Shown piece after piece: positions 20,620-28,634 of a stretch of 50,611 nucleotides of DNA (the stretch's first letter is position 1; each line of letters begins with the position of its first letter). The stretch covers positions 1 through 50,611 of the forward strand of contig JAJEEP010000092.1 of the NCBI GenBank assembly GCA_022820945.1, given 5' to 3'. The notes beneath the pieces are model-generated. The model was not told the origin of the DNA and searched no databases. It worked only from the letters and a program-made list of their open reading frames with translations. This stretch comes from Alphaproteobacteria bacterium. Lineage in GTDB: Bacteria > Pseudomonadota > Alphaproteobacteria > UBA828. Made by a program: the position numbers and the translations under genes.

Positions 20620-21075
20620 CTACCTCCGCGCTTCGAAGAATTCGCGAAGCAAGGCCGCGGCGCGGGTCTCCTGCACGCCGCCGATGACCTCGGGCCGGTG
20701 GTGGCAGGTGGGCTGCCGGAAGATGCGGGCGCCGTGCTCCACCCCGCCGCCCTTGGGGTCGGCAGCGCCGAAGTAGAGCCGGCGCAGCCGGGCGAAGGCG
20801 ATCGCCTGCGCGCACATGGCGCAGGGCTCCAGCGTGACGTAGATGTCGCAATTCACGAGCCGCGCCGTGCCCCGCGCCGCCGCAGCCTTGCGGATCGCCA
20901 GCATCTCGGCATGCGCGGTGGGGTCGTGCGCCGCCTCGACCTCGTTGCCGGCCCGCGCCAGCACCGCGCCCGTTCGCCCGTCGACCACGACGGCGCCCAC
21001 CGGCACCTCGCCCCTGTCGCGCGCCGCCTCAGCTTCCGCCATGGCGAGGTCCATCGGAGAGGGCGACGCGGTCAC
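20620..21075 (-). CDS. tadA: tRNA adenosine(34) deaminase
   Basis: TadA makes inosine at the wobble base of tRNA-Arg(ACG). Zinc and proton-shuttle residues are present in [14 protein letters not shown] and [12 protein letters not shown], and the nucleic-acid-facing loop [10 protein letters not shown] follows. I take the GTG at 21075 as start because homologues have a few residues before the first helix. An internal ATG at 21054 would give 144 residues. The GTG overlaps the stop of the preceding 31-codon PIN-like remnant (GTGA), so translation may be coupled to it. No alternative product is likely. Confidence 0.92.
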   Translation of the reverse strand: MTASPSPMDLAMAEAEAARDRGEVPVGAVVVDGRTGAVLARAGNEVEAAHDPTAHAEMLAIRKAAAARGTARLVNCDIYVTLEPCAMCAQAIAFARLRRLYFGAADPKGGGVEHGARIFRQPTCHHRPEVIGGVQETRAAALLREFFEARR

Positions 21076-21167
21076 GGCGTCGCCTTGCCGAGTGACTGGA
21101 TGAACTGAATGCCGTGATCTCCCAACACGGACACAAGGACAGTTGTGCCCCAATAGACCTTGCTCAT
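21072..21167 (-). pseudogene. Remnant of a PIN-domain toxin gene (31 codons)
   Basis: Directly after the antitoxin-like gene, with a TAATG overlap, a frame begins MSKVYWGTTVLVSVLGDHG and stops after 31 codons at the tadA start. PIN toxins of this class begin with a very similar strand, usually YWDT, where the aspartate binds catalytic metal. Here that residue is glycine and the remaining 100 or so residues are absent. I infer a deleted toxin whose start has been kept, perhaps because it couples translation into tadA. The match is short, so the assignment is tentative. Confidence 0.45.
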
Positions 21168-21346
21168 TACCAGCCTTGGCGCAGGCGTTCGACGTAAGTG
21201 TCGGCGTCCTCGTTTGCCCACATTTCCCTGCCCGCCCCGCGCAGGGCCAGGATCGGATCGGCATCGCTTCCGCTATCCGCGCGGGCGTCCTCGCGGTGGA
21301 GTAGCTCAGCGACCATCCACATCTCGTCGTCGAGGATGCGAGACAT
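21167..21346 (-). CDS. Antitoxin-like small protein (59 aa), partner of a lost PIN toxin
   Basis: The protein is acidic and short: MSRILDDEMWMVAELLH at the start and LALRGAGREMWANEDADTYVERLRQGW at the end, written here in parts. The C-terminal pattern, G-(KR)-E-x-W followed by DADxYVxRLRxGW, is the tail of small antitoxins that precede PIN-domain toxins. The stop TAA overlaps the next start ATG by one base, the usual antitoxin-toxin arrangement. Since the toxin frame is truncated, this may be a leftover or a gene kept for another reason. Assignment rests on motif recall. Confidence 0.5.
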   Translation of the reverse strand: MSRILDDEMWMVAELLHREDARADSGSDADPILALRGAGREMWANEDADTYVERLRQGW

Positions 21347-21462
21347 AACAACCTCAATTTCATTGATGGCCCGGATGGCTCAAATAAGCCGATTGGCCCC
21401 AACCTACAACCATAGCGGGCGCGACCCTCCCCCCGCCGCCGGATGCACGCTAGAGTCCGCCG

Positions 21463-22176
21463 ATGGCGCAGCCCGTCATCGGCCTCACCCTCGATTCCGA
21501 GCCGCCCGGCGGCTATTCCGGCGAGCCCTGGTACGCGATCCGCGAGAACTACTGCGCGGCGGTCGCGGCGGCGGGCGGCATTCCGGTCGCGCTGCCGCAC
21601 GAGCCGGAGCTTGCGGAGCGCTATCTGGAGACGGTGGACGGCCTCATCGTCACCGGCGGCGCCTTCGACGTGGACCCCGCCCTCTTCGGCGCCGCCACAC
21701 GGCACGAGACCGTCACCACCAAGGACCGGCGCACCGCCTTCGAGCTTGCCATCACCCGCGCCGCGCACGCGCGCGCGGTGCCCTCCCTCGGCATCTGCGG
21801 CGGCCAGCAGCTGATGAACGTGGCGCTCGGCGGCAGCCTCATCCAGCACATTCCGGACGCTGTGCCCGATGCGCTGGCGCACGAGCAGCCCAACCCCCGC
21901 ACCGAGCCCGGCCACCCGGTCTCACTGGCGGCCGACAGCGTGCTCCGGGCCATCGTCGGCAGCGAGGCCATGCAAGTGAACAGCGCCCATCACCAGGCGG
22001 TCGCCGAGGCGGCCCCCGGCCTCGTGGTCAACGCGCTCGCGCCCGACGGCGTGATCGAGGGCATCGAGGACCCGGCGCACCGCTGGTTCATCGGCGTGCA
22101 GTGGCACCCGGAGTACGCGATCGACCCCGGCGACGCACGTATCTTCCGCTCGCTGATCGAGGCCTGCGGGCGTTAG
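21463..22176 (+). CDS. Class I glutamine amidotransferase-like hydrolase, peptidase C26 (PuuD-like)
   Basis: Members cleave gamma-glutamyl amides such as gamma-glutamyl-GABA, releasing glutamate. The 237-residue protein starts AQPVIGLTLDSEPP, has DGLIVTGGAFDVDPALFG, the nucleophile cysteine in SLGICGGQQLMNVALGG and the catalytic His-x-Glu in GVQWHPEY. It lies alone on the + strand. A glutamine-synthetase-like ligase that could make gamma-glutamyl amides is at 36024-37337, but the two are 14 kb apart, so a joint pathway is only a possibility. Confidence 0.88.
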   Translation: MAQPVIGLTLDSEPPGGYSGEPWYAIRENYCAAVAAAGGIPVALPHEPELAERYLETVDGLIVTGGAFDVDPALFGAATRHETVTTKDRRTAFELAITRAAHARAVPSLGICGGQQLMNVALGGSLIQHIPDAVPDALAHEQPNPRTEPGHPVSLAADSVLRAIVGSEAMQVNSAHHQAVAEAAPGLVVNALAPDGVIEGIEDPAHRWFIGVQWHPEYAIDPGDARIFRSLIEACGR

Positions 22177-22285
22177 CCGACAGACACGCCCTTATCGGCC
22201 TAGGCCGCCCCTTGTGCGGACCGGGCGCGCCGTGGTGACATGACCCGGTACCCGGCACTCAAACTGCGACTTGCGGGAGGACTCC

Positions 22286-22747
22286 GTGACCTTCGACTTG
22301 CCGCCCACCCATCACTTCGTAATCGACGCCAAGGCCACCAGCCGCTGCCGGCTCGAGGCCAGCACACGCCAACACACCGTGATCATCGACGAGCCGGAGG
22401 TACGCGGCGGGACCGACAGCGGCGCCACTCCGCTGGAGACCATGCTCTCCTCCTTCCTCGCCTGCCTCAACGTCATTTCGCACCTGATTGCCGACGAAAT
22501 GGAGATCGAAATCGACGATCTCTCCATGTCCCTCGACGCCACATTCGACACAGACGGCATCCGCAACACTACGCCGACGGCGCTCCCATTCCCGGAGATC
22601 GATCTGACGATGAACATCACGACGTCGGCCTCGGACGCCGAGATTGCGCAGTTGCGCGAAGACCTGGAGAAGCGCTGCCCAGTGACGGTCATCCTTACCC
22701 AAGCCGGCACGAAGATTAACGCGACCTGGAACGTCACGAGGCCCTGA
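22286..22747 (+). CDS. OsmC-like family protein, copy 1 of a tandem pair
   Basis: OsmC/Ohr-type proteins reduce organic hydroperoxides with a pair of cysteines. The 153-residue protein has the family core GATPLETMLSSFLACLN with the first cysteine, and EKRCPVTVILTQAGTKI with the second. The start is a GTG at 22286 preceded by GGGAGG five bases away; an upstream TTG in frame would place the ribosome-binding site inside the gene. Copy 2 follows after 70 bases with the same length and nearly the same C-terminal half. Which hydroperoxide or other thiol chemistry it serves is not visible. Confidence 0.85.
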   Translation: MTFDLPPTHHFVIDAKATSRCRLEASTRQHTVIIDEPEVRGGTDSGATPLETMLSSFLACLNVISHLIADEMEIEIDDLSMSLDATFDTDGIRNTTPTALPFPEIDLTMNITTSASDAEIAQLREDLEKRCPVTVILTQAGTKINATWNVTRP

Positions 22748-22817
22748 GCGTGCAGGGAGCGCCGTGCCGATATGGCCGGGCGTTCCGTGAGTGAACCACG
22801 ACCGCGGAGGGAAAATC

Positions 22818-23279
22818 GTGAGCTTTGATTTGCCGGCCAACATTCGCATCGCGATCGAGGCAGACGCCACAAGCCAAAGCCGCGTGGAAGCCCGCGTGCG
22901 CCACCACAAGGTGATTATCGACGAGCCTGAGGTTCGCGGCGGCACTGACAGCGCCGCGACACCGCTGGAGACGATGCTGTCGTCCCTCCTCGCCTGCCTC
23001 AACGTCATTGCGCACTTCATTGGCGACGAGATGGGGATCGAGATCGACGATCTCTCCATGTCCCTGGACACCGCCTTCGACACAGCGGTGGTCCGCGGCG
23101 ATCAGCAGGCGACGCTGCCGTTCCCGGAAATCGCACTGACGACGAACATCACGACGTCCGCCTCGGACGCGGAGATCGCGCGGCTTCGCGAAGACCTCGA
23201 GAAGCGCTGCCCAGTGACGGTCATCCTCACCCAGGCCGGCACGAAGATTAACTCGACGTGGAACGTGACGAGACCGTGA
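22818..23279 (+). CDS. OsmC-like family protein, copy 2 of a tandem pair
   Basis: Also 153 residues from a GTG start at 22818 with GGAGGG upstream. It shares long identical blocks with copy 1 (IIDEPEVRGGTDS, ATPLETMLSS, IDDLSMSLD, REDLEKRCPVTVILTQAGTK) and both cysteine motifs. Differences cluster in the N-terminal quarter and around residues 80-100. This is a clear tandem duplication, old enough for divergence but with both copies intact and each with its own ribosome-binding site. It converges on the TRAP permease gene 62 bases away. Confidence 0.85.
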   Translation: MSFDLPANIRIAIEADATSQSRVEARVRHHKVIIDEPEVRGGTDSAATPLETMLSSLLACLNVIAHFIGDEMGIEIDDLSMSLDTAFDTAVVRGDQQATLPFPEIALTTNITTSASDAEIARLREDLEKRCPVTVILTQAGTKINSTWNVTRP

Positions 23280-23341
23280 CACGCATTCCGTCGCTGCGAT
23301 GTCTCCGCAAGGTGAACGTGCGGCTCACGCTTGGCGACCGA

Positions 23342-24646
23342 TCACCTGTACATGAGATTCGGAAGCCAGAGGGCCAGCTCCGGGAATGCGAAAATGATTC
23401 CGAGCACGATGAGTTCGACCTGCAGGAACCACCAGATTCCATGATAAATTTCTTTGAAATTAAAACCGGGAGATACGCTCTTTAGGACGAATGCGTTCAG
23501 CCCGACGGGCGGAGTGATCAGGCCTATTTCGAGCGACTTCGTGACAAGAACGCCGATCCATATCGGATCCATCCCGAGCCTCGCCAGAGGCGGCAGGAAG
23601 ATCGGCACTGTCAGGAACATGACCGAAATCGGGTCGATGAAAAGACCCAGCACGAGCATGAGAAGCAGATACAACAGCAACAGCACCCGTGGGTGCACAT
23701 CCATGCCGACGATGCCCTCGGTAATGGCCGAGGACGTTCCACTGACGGCCAGGTAGGACGTAAAGATCAAAGCGCCGACCAGGATAATGAAAATCACGGA
23801 GGTCGTTTTCGCCGTCTCGGTGAAGACGGACCGAAGGACCTGGAAGCTCAGACGCCCTCTGAAAAGCGCAATCAGAAATGCTCCTCCCGCCCCCATGGCG
23901 CCGGCCTCGGTCGGCGTAAAGATGCCCGCATAGATGCCGCCGATCACCACGACCGCCAGCAGCAACGCGGCCCAGACGTCCTTGAGAGAGCGGAGCTTTT
24001 CGGACCTCGGTGCCGGCGGCAAGGGAGGCGCCAGCTTGGGATTGCGGAGCACCCGCACGTAAATCATCACCGAGAAGCAGAAGGCCGTGAGAATTCCGGG
24101 AACGATGCCGGCGATAAAGAGCCGCGGGATCGATTCCCGCGCGATGATACCGAAGACGATCAGAACGACGCTGGGGGGGATCATGCCTGCGAGCGTGCCC
24201 ACGGTCGCGATGCATCCCGCGGCGAGCCTGCGATCGATGTTGTTCTTGAGCATTTCGGGCAGAGCGACCCGACCGAACACTGCGGTCGTGGACGTCGTCG
24301 AGCCCGAGCAGGCGGCAAATCCGGTGGCAGCAAAGGTCGTTGCGAGCACCAGACTGCCTCTCAAGTGCCCGACCCATGCGCGCGCGGCGCCGAACATGTC
24401 TTCCGTCACCCTGGACGCGATGGCCATGTGGCCCATCAGCAGAAACAGCGGTACGGCACTCAACGAATAGCCCGAACCGATATCGAAGAGGCGCCCGCCA
24501 AGCGTGTTCAGGGTTGAGTCGAGGCCGCGGCTGGATGCGAAACCGATTGCACCCATGAAGAGCAACGTAAATCCGACCGGCACTCTTAGTGCCAGCAGAG
24601 CCGCGACTCCTGCGATGATGAGAATTGGGATGATTGGATCGGTCAA
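23342..24646 (-). CDS. dctM: TRAP transporter large permease (DctM type)
   Basis: This is the 12-helix channel subunit of a TRAP importer driven by an ion gradient. The 434-residue protein has successive hydrophobic segments from residue 3 onward, PVGFTLLFMGAIGF, FAACSGSTTSTTAVFGRVALPEM, GMIPPSVVLIVFG, and the family end EIGLITPPVGLNAFV. The start is a TTG at 24646 that overlaps the dctQ stop (TTGA), giving the N-terminus MTDPIIPILI. The only longer in-frame option reaches far into dctQ. Substrate cannot be told from the sequence. Confidence 0.92.
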   Translation of the reverse strand: MTDPIIPILIIAGVAALLALRVPVGFTLLFMGAIGFASSRGLDSTLNTLGGRLFDIGSGYSLSAVPLFLLMGHMAIASRVTEDMFGAARAWVGHLRGSLVLATTFAATGFAACSGSTTSTTAVFGRVALPEMLKNNIDRRLAAGCIATVGTLAGMIPPSVVLIVFGIIARESIPRLFIAGIVPGILTAFCFSVMIYVRVLRNPKLAPPLPPAPRSEKLRSLKDVWAALLLAVVVIGGIYAGIFTPTEAGAMGAGGAFLIALFRGRLSFQVLRSVFTETAKTTSVIFIILVGALIFTSYLAVSGTSSAITEGIVGMDVHPRVLLLLYLLLMLVLGLFIDPISVMFLTVPIFLPPLARLGMDPIWIGVLVTKSLEIGLITPPVGLNAFVLKSVSPGFNFKEIYHGIWWFLQVELIVLGIIFAFPELALWLPNLMYR

Positions 24647-25185
24647 GATTCTTCGACGAGCGTAGTCGGCGCCTCTTCTTCGATGAGCTTGTCCAGAATT
24701 ATCAAATTCATCAGCTGAATCAGGAAGCGAAACGACAGGAACAGAAAGCCTATCGAAATCGTCAGTCGTGACGGCCACGTTACGACTGAAATTGCCCCTA
24801 AAATCGTATCCCCAAAGACATAGTTATCCCAGGTTACGGCCGCGGTATACCAGGTCAATGCCGCGGCAAAGACCAAGAACGTACCCAGCTGAAACAGCTG
24901 GAGCAACTTCCGGTAGCGTCTCGGTAACCTGCTATATAGCGCGTCGATCGCGATATGAGAATTCTCGCGCTGTGCATACGCAAGGCCGAGGTAAATAACC
25001 AATACGAACAATAGACTGACGTATTCGTACGATCCCGGCACATTCGTGGGCGTAAGGTAGCGGACGATCACGTCCGCTATGGTGATCACCATCATGGCTG
25101 CAACGGCCGCAGCCGAGACATACGTTAGTATGTCCTCGATGTGCCTCTGGGCACTCAATAGCGCTCTTTTCACGTTAGAGCCCAT
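24643..25185 (-). CDS. dctQ: TRAP transporter small permease (DctQ type)
   Basis: The 180-residue membrane protein has four hydrophobic segments (about 20-40, 55-70, 98-120, 140-165) and the DctQ pattern VITIADVIVRYLT, QRENSHIAIDAL. It pairs with DctM in the membrane. It is separated from dctP by 212 bases carrying a strong inverted repeat, and is overlapped by dctM. Start at the ATG at 25185. Confidence 0.9.
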   Translation of the reverse strand: MGSNVKRALLSAQRHIEDILTYVSAAAVAAMMVITIADVIVRYLTPTNVPGSYEYVSLLFVLVIYLGLAYAQRENSHIAIDALYSRLPRRYRKLLQLFQLGTFLVFAAALTWYTAAVTWDNYVFGDTILGAISVVTWPSRLTISIGFLFLSFRFLIQLMNLIILDKLIEEEAPTTLVEES

Positions 25186-25292
25186 TGTTTCTTCTTGTCG
25201 ATCCGTGCCGTCGCAGAATTGGCCGGGTCACGAAGGGTCTCGATCGGTCGTCCGTGCGCGGCCCCGACCCCGCGACTTCTACTCGAAGAAAA

Positions 25293-25341
25293 GGGAAGCA
25301 TTCGACTGCGAGACGTCTGTTCCCATCGTCGAATGCTTCCC
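25293..25341. terminator. Perfect 14-bp inverted repeat between dctP and dctQ
   Basis: GGGAAGCATTCGAC at 25293-25306 is exactly repeated in inverted form at 25328-25341, with a 21-base spacer. It lies about 57 bases after the dctP stop. Such hairpins after binding-protein genes commonly stabilise the upstream mRNA or partly end transcription, giving more binding protein than permease. No T-run follows on the minus strand, so processing or stabilisation is as likely as termination. Confidence 0.6.
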
Positions 25342-25397
25342 GCACAAGTTGAACGACATGCTACTCGGCCTGTGAAGCCGGCATACGCTTCTCTTGG

Positions 25398-26414
25398 TTA
25401 TCCGCCGTGCTTCTTAAGCAGCTCGAAGTACTTGTTGAGGAGAGCTTCGCCGTCGATCCCCTTTTCTGCCATTTCGGCCTTCCAGTTTTCTCTGGCGCCA
25501 GCTGCGGCTGCTTCCAGCTTGTCTCTTTCGCCGAACCTGACCTTCTTTACGCCAAGCTCTTCCGTCAGCTTCGCCTCGGCTTCCCCGTCTCGCATGACGG
25601 TTATCGCCTGGGCTCGGGGAACCATTTCCTCGTTGAGCTCTTCGATGATCTGCTGGACATCCGCCGGCAGTTCCTCCCAGGCCTCCTTGTTCATGACCAG
25701 CGTCATGGGGAAGTAGTAGAACGGCATGTACGCGTACCAGTATTCGAAGATGTCGCCGAATCCGAAGTCGTATGCCGCTGCCGGAGCGCCCATGATGGCG
25801 GCGTCGACAACCCTTCTCTCCGCCGCTGCCGGAAGCTCACCCCAGGGGATCGCGTAGCCCGCGATGCCGGCGGCCTCGAGAGCATCGCCTGCGCCACCGT
25901 GGGCACGAATCTTGGCTTGGCTGAGCTCATCCATAGTATTGTAATGATCATACGACAGCATCTCGATCCGGGACCACTGACCGACGAACATGAATTTCTG
26001 GTTGAGCGCATCGAATTCCGCCTGAACCTCTGGCAATTTGAAGAACTCGTGCGCCGCCAGATTGTGCGCCTCTGCGTTGTCGGTCAAAAACGTTATGACT
26101 GTCGTCGTCGCGCGCGGGTACAAACCGGGATTGTACACGGCCGAGAGTTGCCCGACGTCGAACGAACGTGCCCTTAGACCGTCCGGCTGTCCTGCAAACT
26201 TGCCGAGCGCCCCACCGAATAGTCGGGTGAATGTCACCCTTCCATCGGTACGGGCCTCAACTTCGTCCATCCACACGCGGGACGCCTCGTTGAGCGCCGC
26301 TATGCCGAAGGCTGCATGATATGTGAGATGGATGTTGTCTTCGGCCTTGGCGACTCCCGGCACCGCGAGAACCGCGACAAAGGCCGCTGCGAGCAGTTTA
26401 CGTCGTAGTGTCAT
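25398..26414 (-). CDS. dctP: TRAP transporter periplasmic solute-binding protein (DctP type)
   Basis: The 338-residue protein has a typical Sec signal peptide: RRK, a hydrophobic stretch LLAAAFVAVLAVPGVAKA, then cleavage before EDNIHL. Mature landmarks include NEASRVWMDEVEARTDGRVTF, FKLPEVQAEFDALNQKF and IRAHGGAGDALEAAGI. The region around residue 165-170 normally has an arginine that grips a carboxylate; I see SRIEML and AKIRAHGG nearby, consistent but not proof. The ATG at 26414 has GGGAG eight bases upstream. It forms the transport part of the operon that begins at the Tm-1-like gene or has its own promoter in the 172-base gap before it. Confidence 0.92.
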   Translation of the reverse strand: MTLRRKLLAAAFVAVLAVPGVAKAEDNIHLTYHAAFGIAALNEASRVWMDEVEARTDGRVTFTRLFGGALGKFAGQPDGLRARSFDVGQLSAVYNPGLYPRATTTVITFLTDNAEAHNLAAHEFFKLPEVQAEFDALNQKFMFVGQWSRIEMLSYDHYNTMDELSQAKIRAHGGAGDALEAAGIAGYAIPWGELPAAAERRVVDAAIMGAPAAAYDFGFGDIFEYWYAYMPFYYFPMTLVMNKEAWEELPADVQQIIEELNEEMVPRAQAITVMRDGEAEAKLTEELGVKKVRFGERDKLEAAAAGARENWKAEMAEKGIDGEALLNKYFELLKKHGG

Positions 26415-26524
26415 GATTCGATCTCCCTTTTTCCACCATGTGCGAAGGGTACAGAGTGCTGGTTTCCTTTTCATAATCGCCTCCCCTGTTCTTCCAGCTG
26501 TACACTCGTCACAAATCCGATCCA

Positions 26525-26540
26525 CTCCGGACGACCGGAG
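26525..26540 (-). terminator. Small hairpin between the VOC gene and dctP
   Basis: CTCCGG at 26525-26530 and CCGGAG at 26535-26540 form a perfect 6-bp stem with a 4-base loop, about 47 bases downstream of the VOC stop. Without a T-run it is at most a weak terminator or processing site dividing the enzyme genes from the transporter genes. Confidence 0.35.
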
Positions 26541-26586
26541 CCGGCCGTGGTCGTTCGTGCCTCGAGATCATGATTGCCGGGCTGCC

Positions 26587-27015
26587 CTAGCCCGATAGCT
26601 CCACCTCCGCTCCTTCAGTTGCGGGGTAGTTCAATTCGATGCGAACGCCGTTCGGGTCGTGGACGAAGACCTGGTGCAGGTCTAGATCCGGCACCTTGCG
26701 GTGGTGGGCGGCGATGCCGCGTTTCTCCAGCCTCACGATCATGGCCTTGAGCCCGGTGGCCTCGAAGGCGATGTGATCGATCGAGCCGGTGGCACCGTCC
26801 TCCGAACCGCCCCGCTCGCAGTCGCGCTTGCCCAGATAGTCCCTGTCCTCGGCTACATGGACCACAGCGCGGTCCCCCAGGTAGATCCAATGCCCGTCGA
26901 ACGGGAAGGGCGGCCGGTAGCCGTCCTCAAGGCCCAGGACTTCGACGTAGAAGTCCCGCGTCGCCTCTAGATCCCTGGTCAGCACAAGCACGTGGTTGAG
27001 GTTTTCCAAGGGCAT
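26587..27015 (-). CDS. VOC family protein (glyoxalase/extradiol dioxygenase fold)
   Basis: The 142-residue single-domain protein has two beta-alpha-beta-beta-beta modules. Metal ligands expected in the fold are present: NHVLVL near residue 7, DHIAFE in the middle and VRIELNYP near the end. Members include glyoxalases, epimerases, fosfomycin-type transferases and ring-cleaving dioxygenases; the sequence does not decide between them. The start at 27015 has a GGAG nine bases before it; an ATG eleven codons upstream is less well placed. It follows the ComB-like gene by 25 bases in the same direction. Confidence 0.8.
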   Translation of the reverse strand: MPLENLNHVLVLTRDLEATRDFYVEVLGLEDGYRPPFPFDGHWIYLGDRAVVHVAEDRDYLGKRDCERGGSEDGATGSIDHIAFEATGLKAMIVRLEKRGIAAHHRKVPDLDLHQVFVHDPNGVRIELNYPATEGAEVELSG

Positions 27016-27040
27016 GGTCGCGTTCTCCACGCCGATCCAC

Positions 27041-27739
27041 TCACGCATACTCGCGCGATCTTGCCGGTCTGGCAATCAACAACCCGTCTTCGCGGCTCAC
27101 CGGCATGGCGAAGTCGAACCGATCGACGTCGGTCGCCAGCTCGAGGTCGCGAAGCCGGTATTGCGGCTTCTCGGGATCGACGAACCACTGTCCGCATGCC
27201 GAGTTGAACGCACGCTCGACGTGTGCCCGGCGGTCCGGCGCGCCGTCGGTTAGAATTTCGGCAATGTAGTCCGCGCACGAGCGATCCTCATCGCCTTCGC
27301 GGTCGTCCGTGATTCCGGTGATGACGAAGGTCACGTCGTCCGGCTCTTCATCTCGCACCTGCGCCGCCGTGGCAGTGGCCGTCGGAAAGCCCGTGACGAA
27401 CAGGGCCCTCGCGTTGCGTGCGCGATAGACGCCCTGTGTTCCGTTGCTGGTCCGATGGATGATCCGACGACCGCTCAGATCCCGATCGAGAAGCTCGGCA
27501 GCCGAGTTGCTCAGGTCGAATTCCGGAACGGGCAACGTGCCGACCTCGCCCATCGCCAGAGCGCCGGGAAACCGCTCCTTCACGGCGAGCGCCTCCTCGA
27601 CCGTTGAGGTGAGAACGATGCTCGAGGCACCGCGCGAAAAGGCGAATGCCGCAGTCGTGAATGCAAGGAGCACGTCAACGACCACCACGGCGCCTGTGGC
27701 CCGGTCGCAGTCGTCCAACGTGGCGAACCTGATTTGCAT
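27041..27739 (-). CDS. 2-phosphosulfolactate phosphatase family protein (ComB-like)
   Basis: ComB removes phosphate from 2-phosphosulfolactate, a step of coenzyme M synthesis in archaea; bacterial relatives have mostly unassigned or sulfonate-related roles. The 232-residue protein keeps the family motifs VVVVDVLLAFTTAAFAFSRGA, GEVGTLPVPEFDLSNSAAE and HRTSNGTQGVYRA, which build the magnesium/phosphate site. It lies inside the minus-strand series that continues into a VOC protein and a TRAP transporter, so here it more likely acts in catabolism of an imported compound. The ATG at 27739 was chosen; a GTG four codons earlier is possible. Confidence 0.82.
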   Translation of the reverse strand: MQIRFATLDDCDRATGAVVVVDVLLAFTTAAFAFSRGASSIVLTSTVEEALAVKERFPGALAMGEVGTLPVPEFDLSNSAAELLDRDLSGRRIIHRTSNGTQGVYRARNARALFVTGFPTATATAAQVRDEEPDDVTFVITGITDDREGDEDRSCADYIAEILTDGAPDRRAHVERAFNSACGQWFVDPEKPQYRLRDLELATDVDRFDFAMPVSREDGLLIARPARSREYA

Positions 27740-27772
27740 GTCTTTTCGCACGTTCCCTGTGACATGGTCGGT

Positions 27773-28603
27773 TCAAGCGGCGACCGGCCTGATGTCCTTG
27801 AACTCGCGGACGGCTGCCGTCTGCGCGACTTCGTTCGGCAACCGCTCCATCGCCGAGCCGCCGAAGAAGCCGTGCACGTGCGTCGTCCGATGCAGCACGT
27901 ACTCCGTTTCCCGGGCGGTCGAGATCGGGCCGCCGTGCGCGAGAACGAAGATGTCCGGATTCACGGCGCGAGCCGCATCGGCGATGGCCTGCACGTCCTC
28001 GACCGCCGCATCCAGAGACCGTGCGTTGCGAGCGCCGATGTCGCCGCTGACGGTGAAGCCCATATGGGTAACGATGATGTCCGCTCCGGCCTCGGCCATG
28101 TCCGTCGTCGTTTCCGGGTCGTAGCCGAACGGTGCTGTGACCATGTCCATCTCGTGCGCCAGTTTCATCACGGCAACTTCCTTGGCGAGAGACAGGCCCG
28201 ACCCCTCCAAGTTTTCCCTGAAGACTCCGTCTATCAGCCCGACGGAAGGCCAGTTCATGACTCCGGCAACACCATTGTTCTTCAGCTCCTGAAGATAGGC
28301 CGGCATGTAGCGGAATGGGTCCGTCCCGTTGATCCCGCCGAGAAACGGTGCCTTTTTCAGCCGCGGGATAATCTCATTGGCCATCTCCAGGGTCAGTGCA
28401 TTGGCGTCTCCGTAAGGCAAGAGGCCCGCCAGCGAGCTCACCCCGGCCATCCGGTATTTCGCCGTGTTGTAGCCGAATATCAAATCGCATCCGCCCGCCT
28501 CGCAGCACTTCGCCGAGAGCCCCGTGCCACAGCCCGCCGCCGTGATGTAACGGCCTGCATCGACTTCGGCTCTGAGCATGGCGAGTATCGATTTTCGATT
28601 CAT
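27773..28603 (-). CDS. Phosphoenolpyruvate hydrolase-like TIM-barrel protein (PF09370 type)
   Basis: The 276-residue protein starts RKSILAMLRAEVDAGRYI, followed by AAGCGTGLSAKCCEAGGCDLIFGYN, GLLPYGDAN, GINGTDPFRYM and a C-terminal HVHGFFGGSAMERLP. These are the landmarks of the PEP-hydrolase-like family, which forms a TIM barrel and is found next to or fused with Tm-1-like domains. Its natural reaction is not established. The start at 28603 follows GGGGGCGTC; an upstream ATG at 28642, overlapping the Tm-1 stop by 8 bases, would add 13 residues. Confidence 0.85.
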   Translation of the reverse strand: MNRKSILAMLRAEVDAGRYITAAGCGTGLSAKCCEAGGCDLIFGYNTAKYRMAGVSSLAGLLPYGDANALTLEMANEIIPRLKKAPFLGGINGTDPFRYMPAYLQELKNNGVAGVMNWPSVGLIDGVFRENLEGSGLSLAKEVAVMKLAHEMDMVTAPFGYDPETTTDMAEAGADIIVTHMGFTVSGDIGARNARSLDAAVEDVQAIADAARAVNPDIFVLAHGGPISTARETEYVLHRTTHVHGFFGGSAMERLPNEVAQTAAVREFKDIRPVAA

Positions 28604-28634
28604 TGGACGCCCCCACATATCTTCTTCTGTTCGT

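Noticed and set aside
22196..22207. CGGCCTAGGCCG, a perfect 12-bp palindrome upstream of the OsmC pair
   Set aside because: Short GC palindromes are expected by chance in this composition, and no promoter-like boxes accompany it. I mention only the neighbouring CTTATCGGCC as a partial match to the 42-base element.
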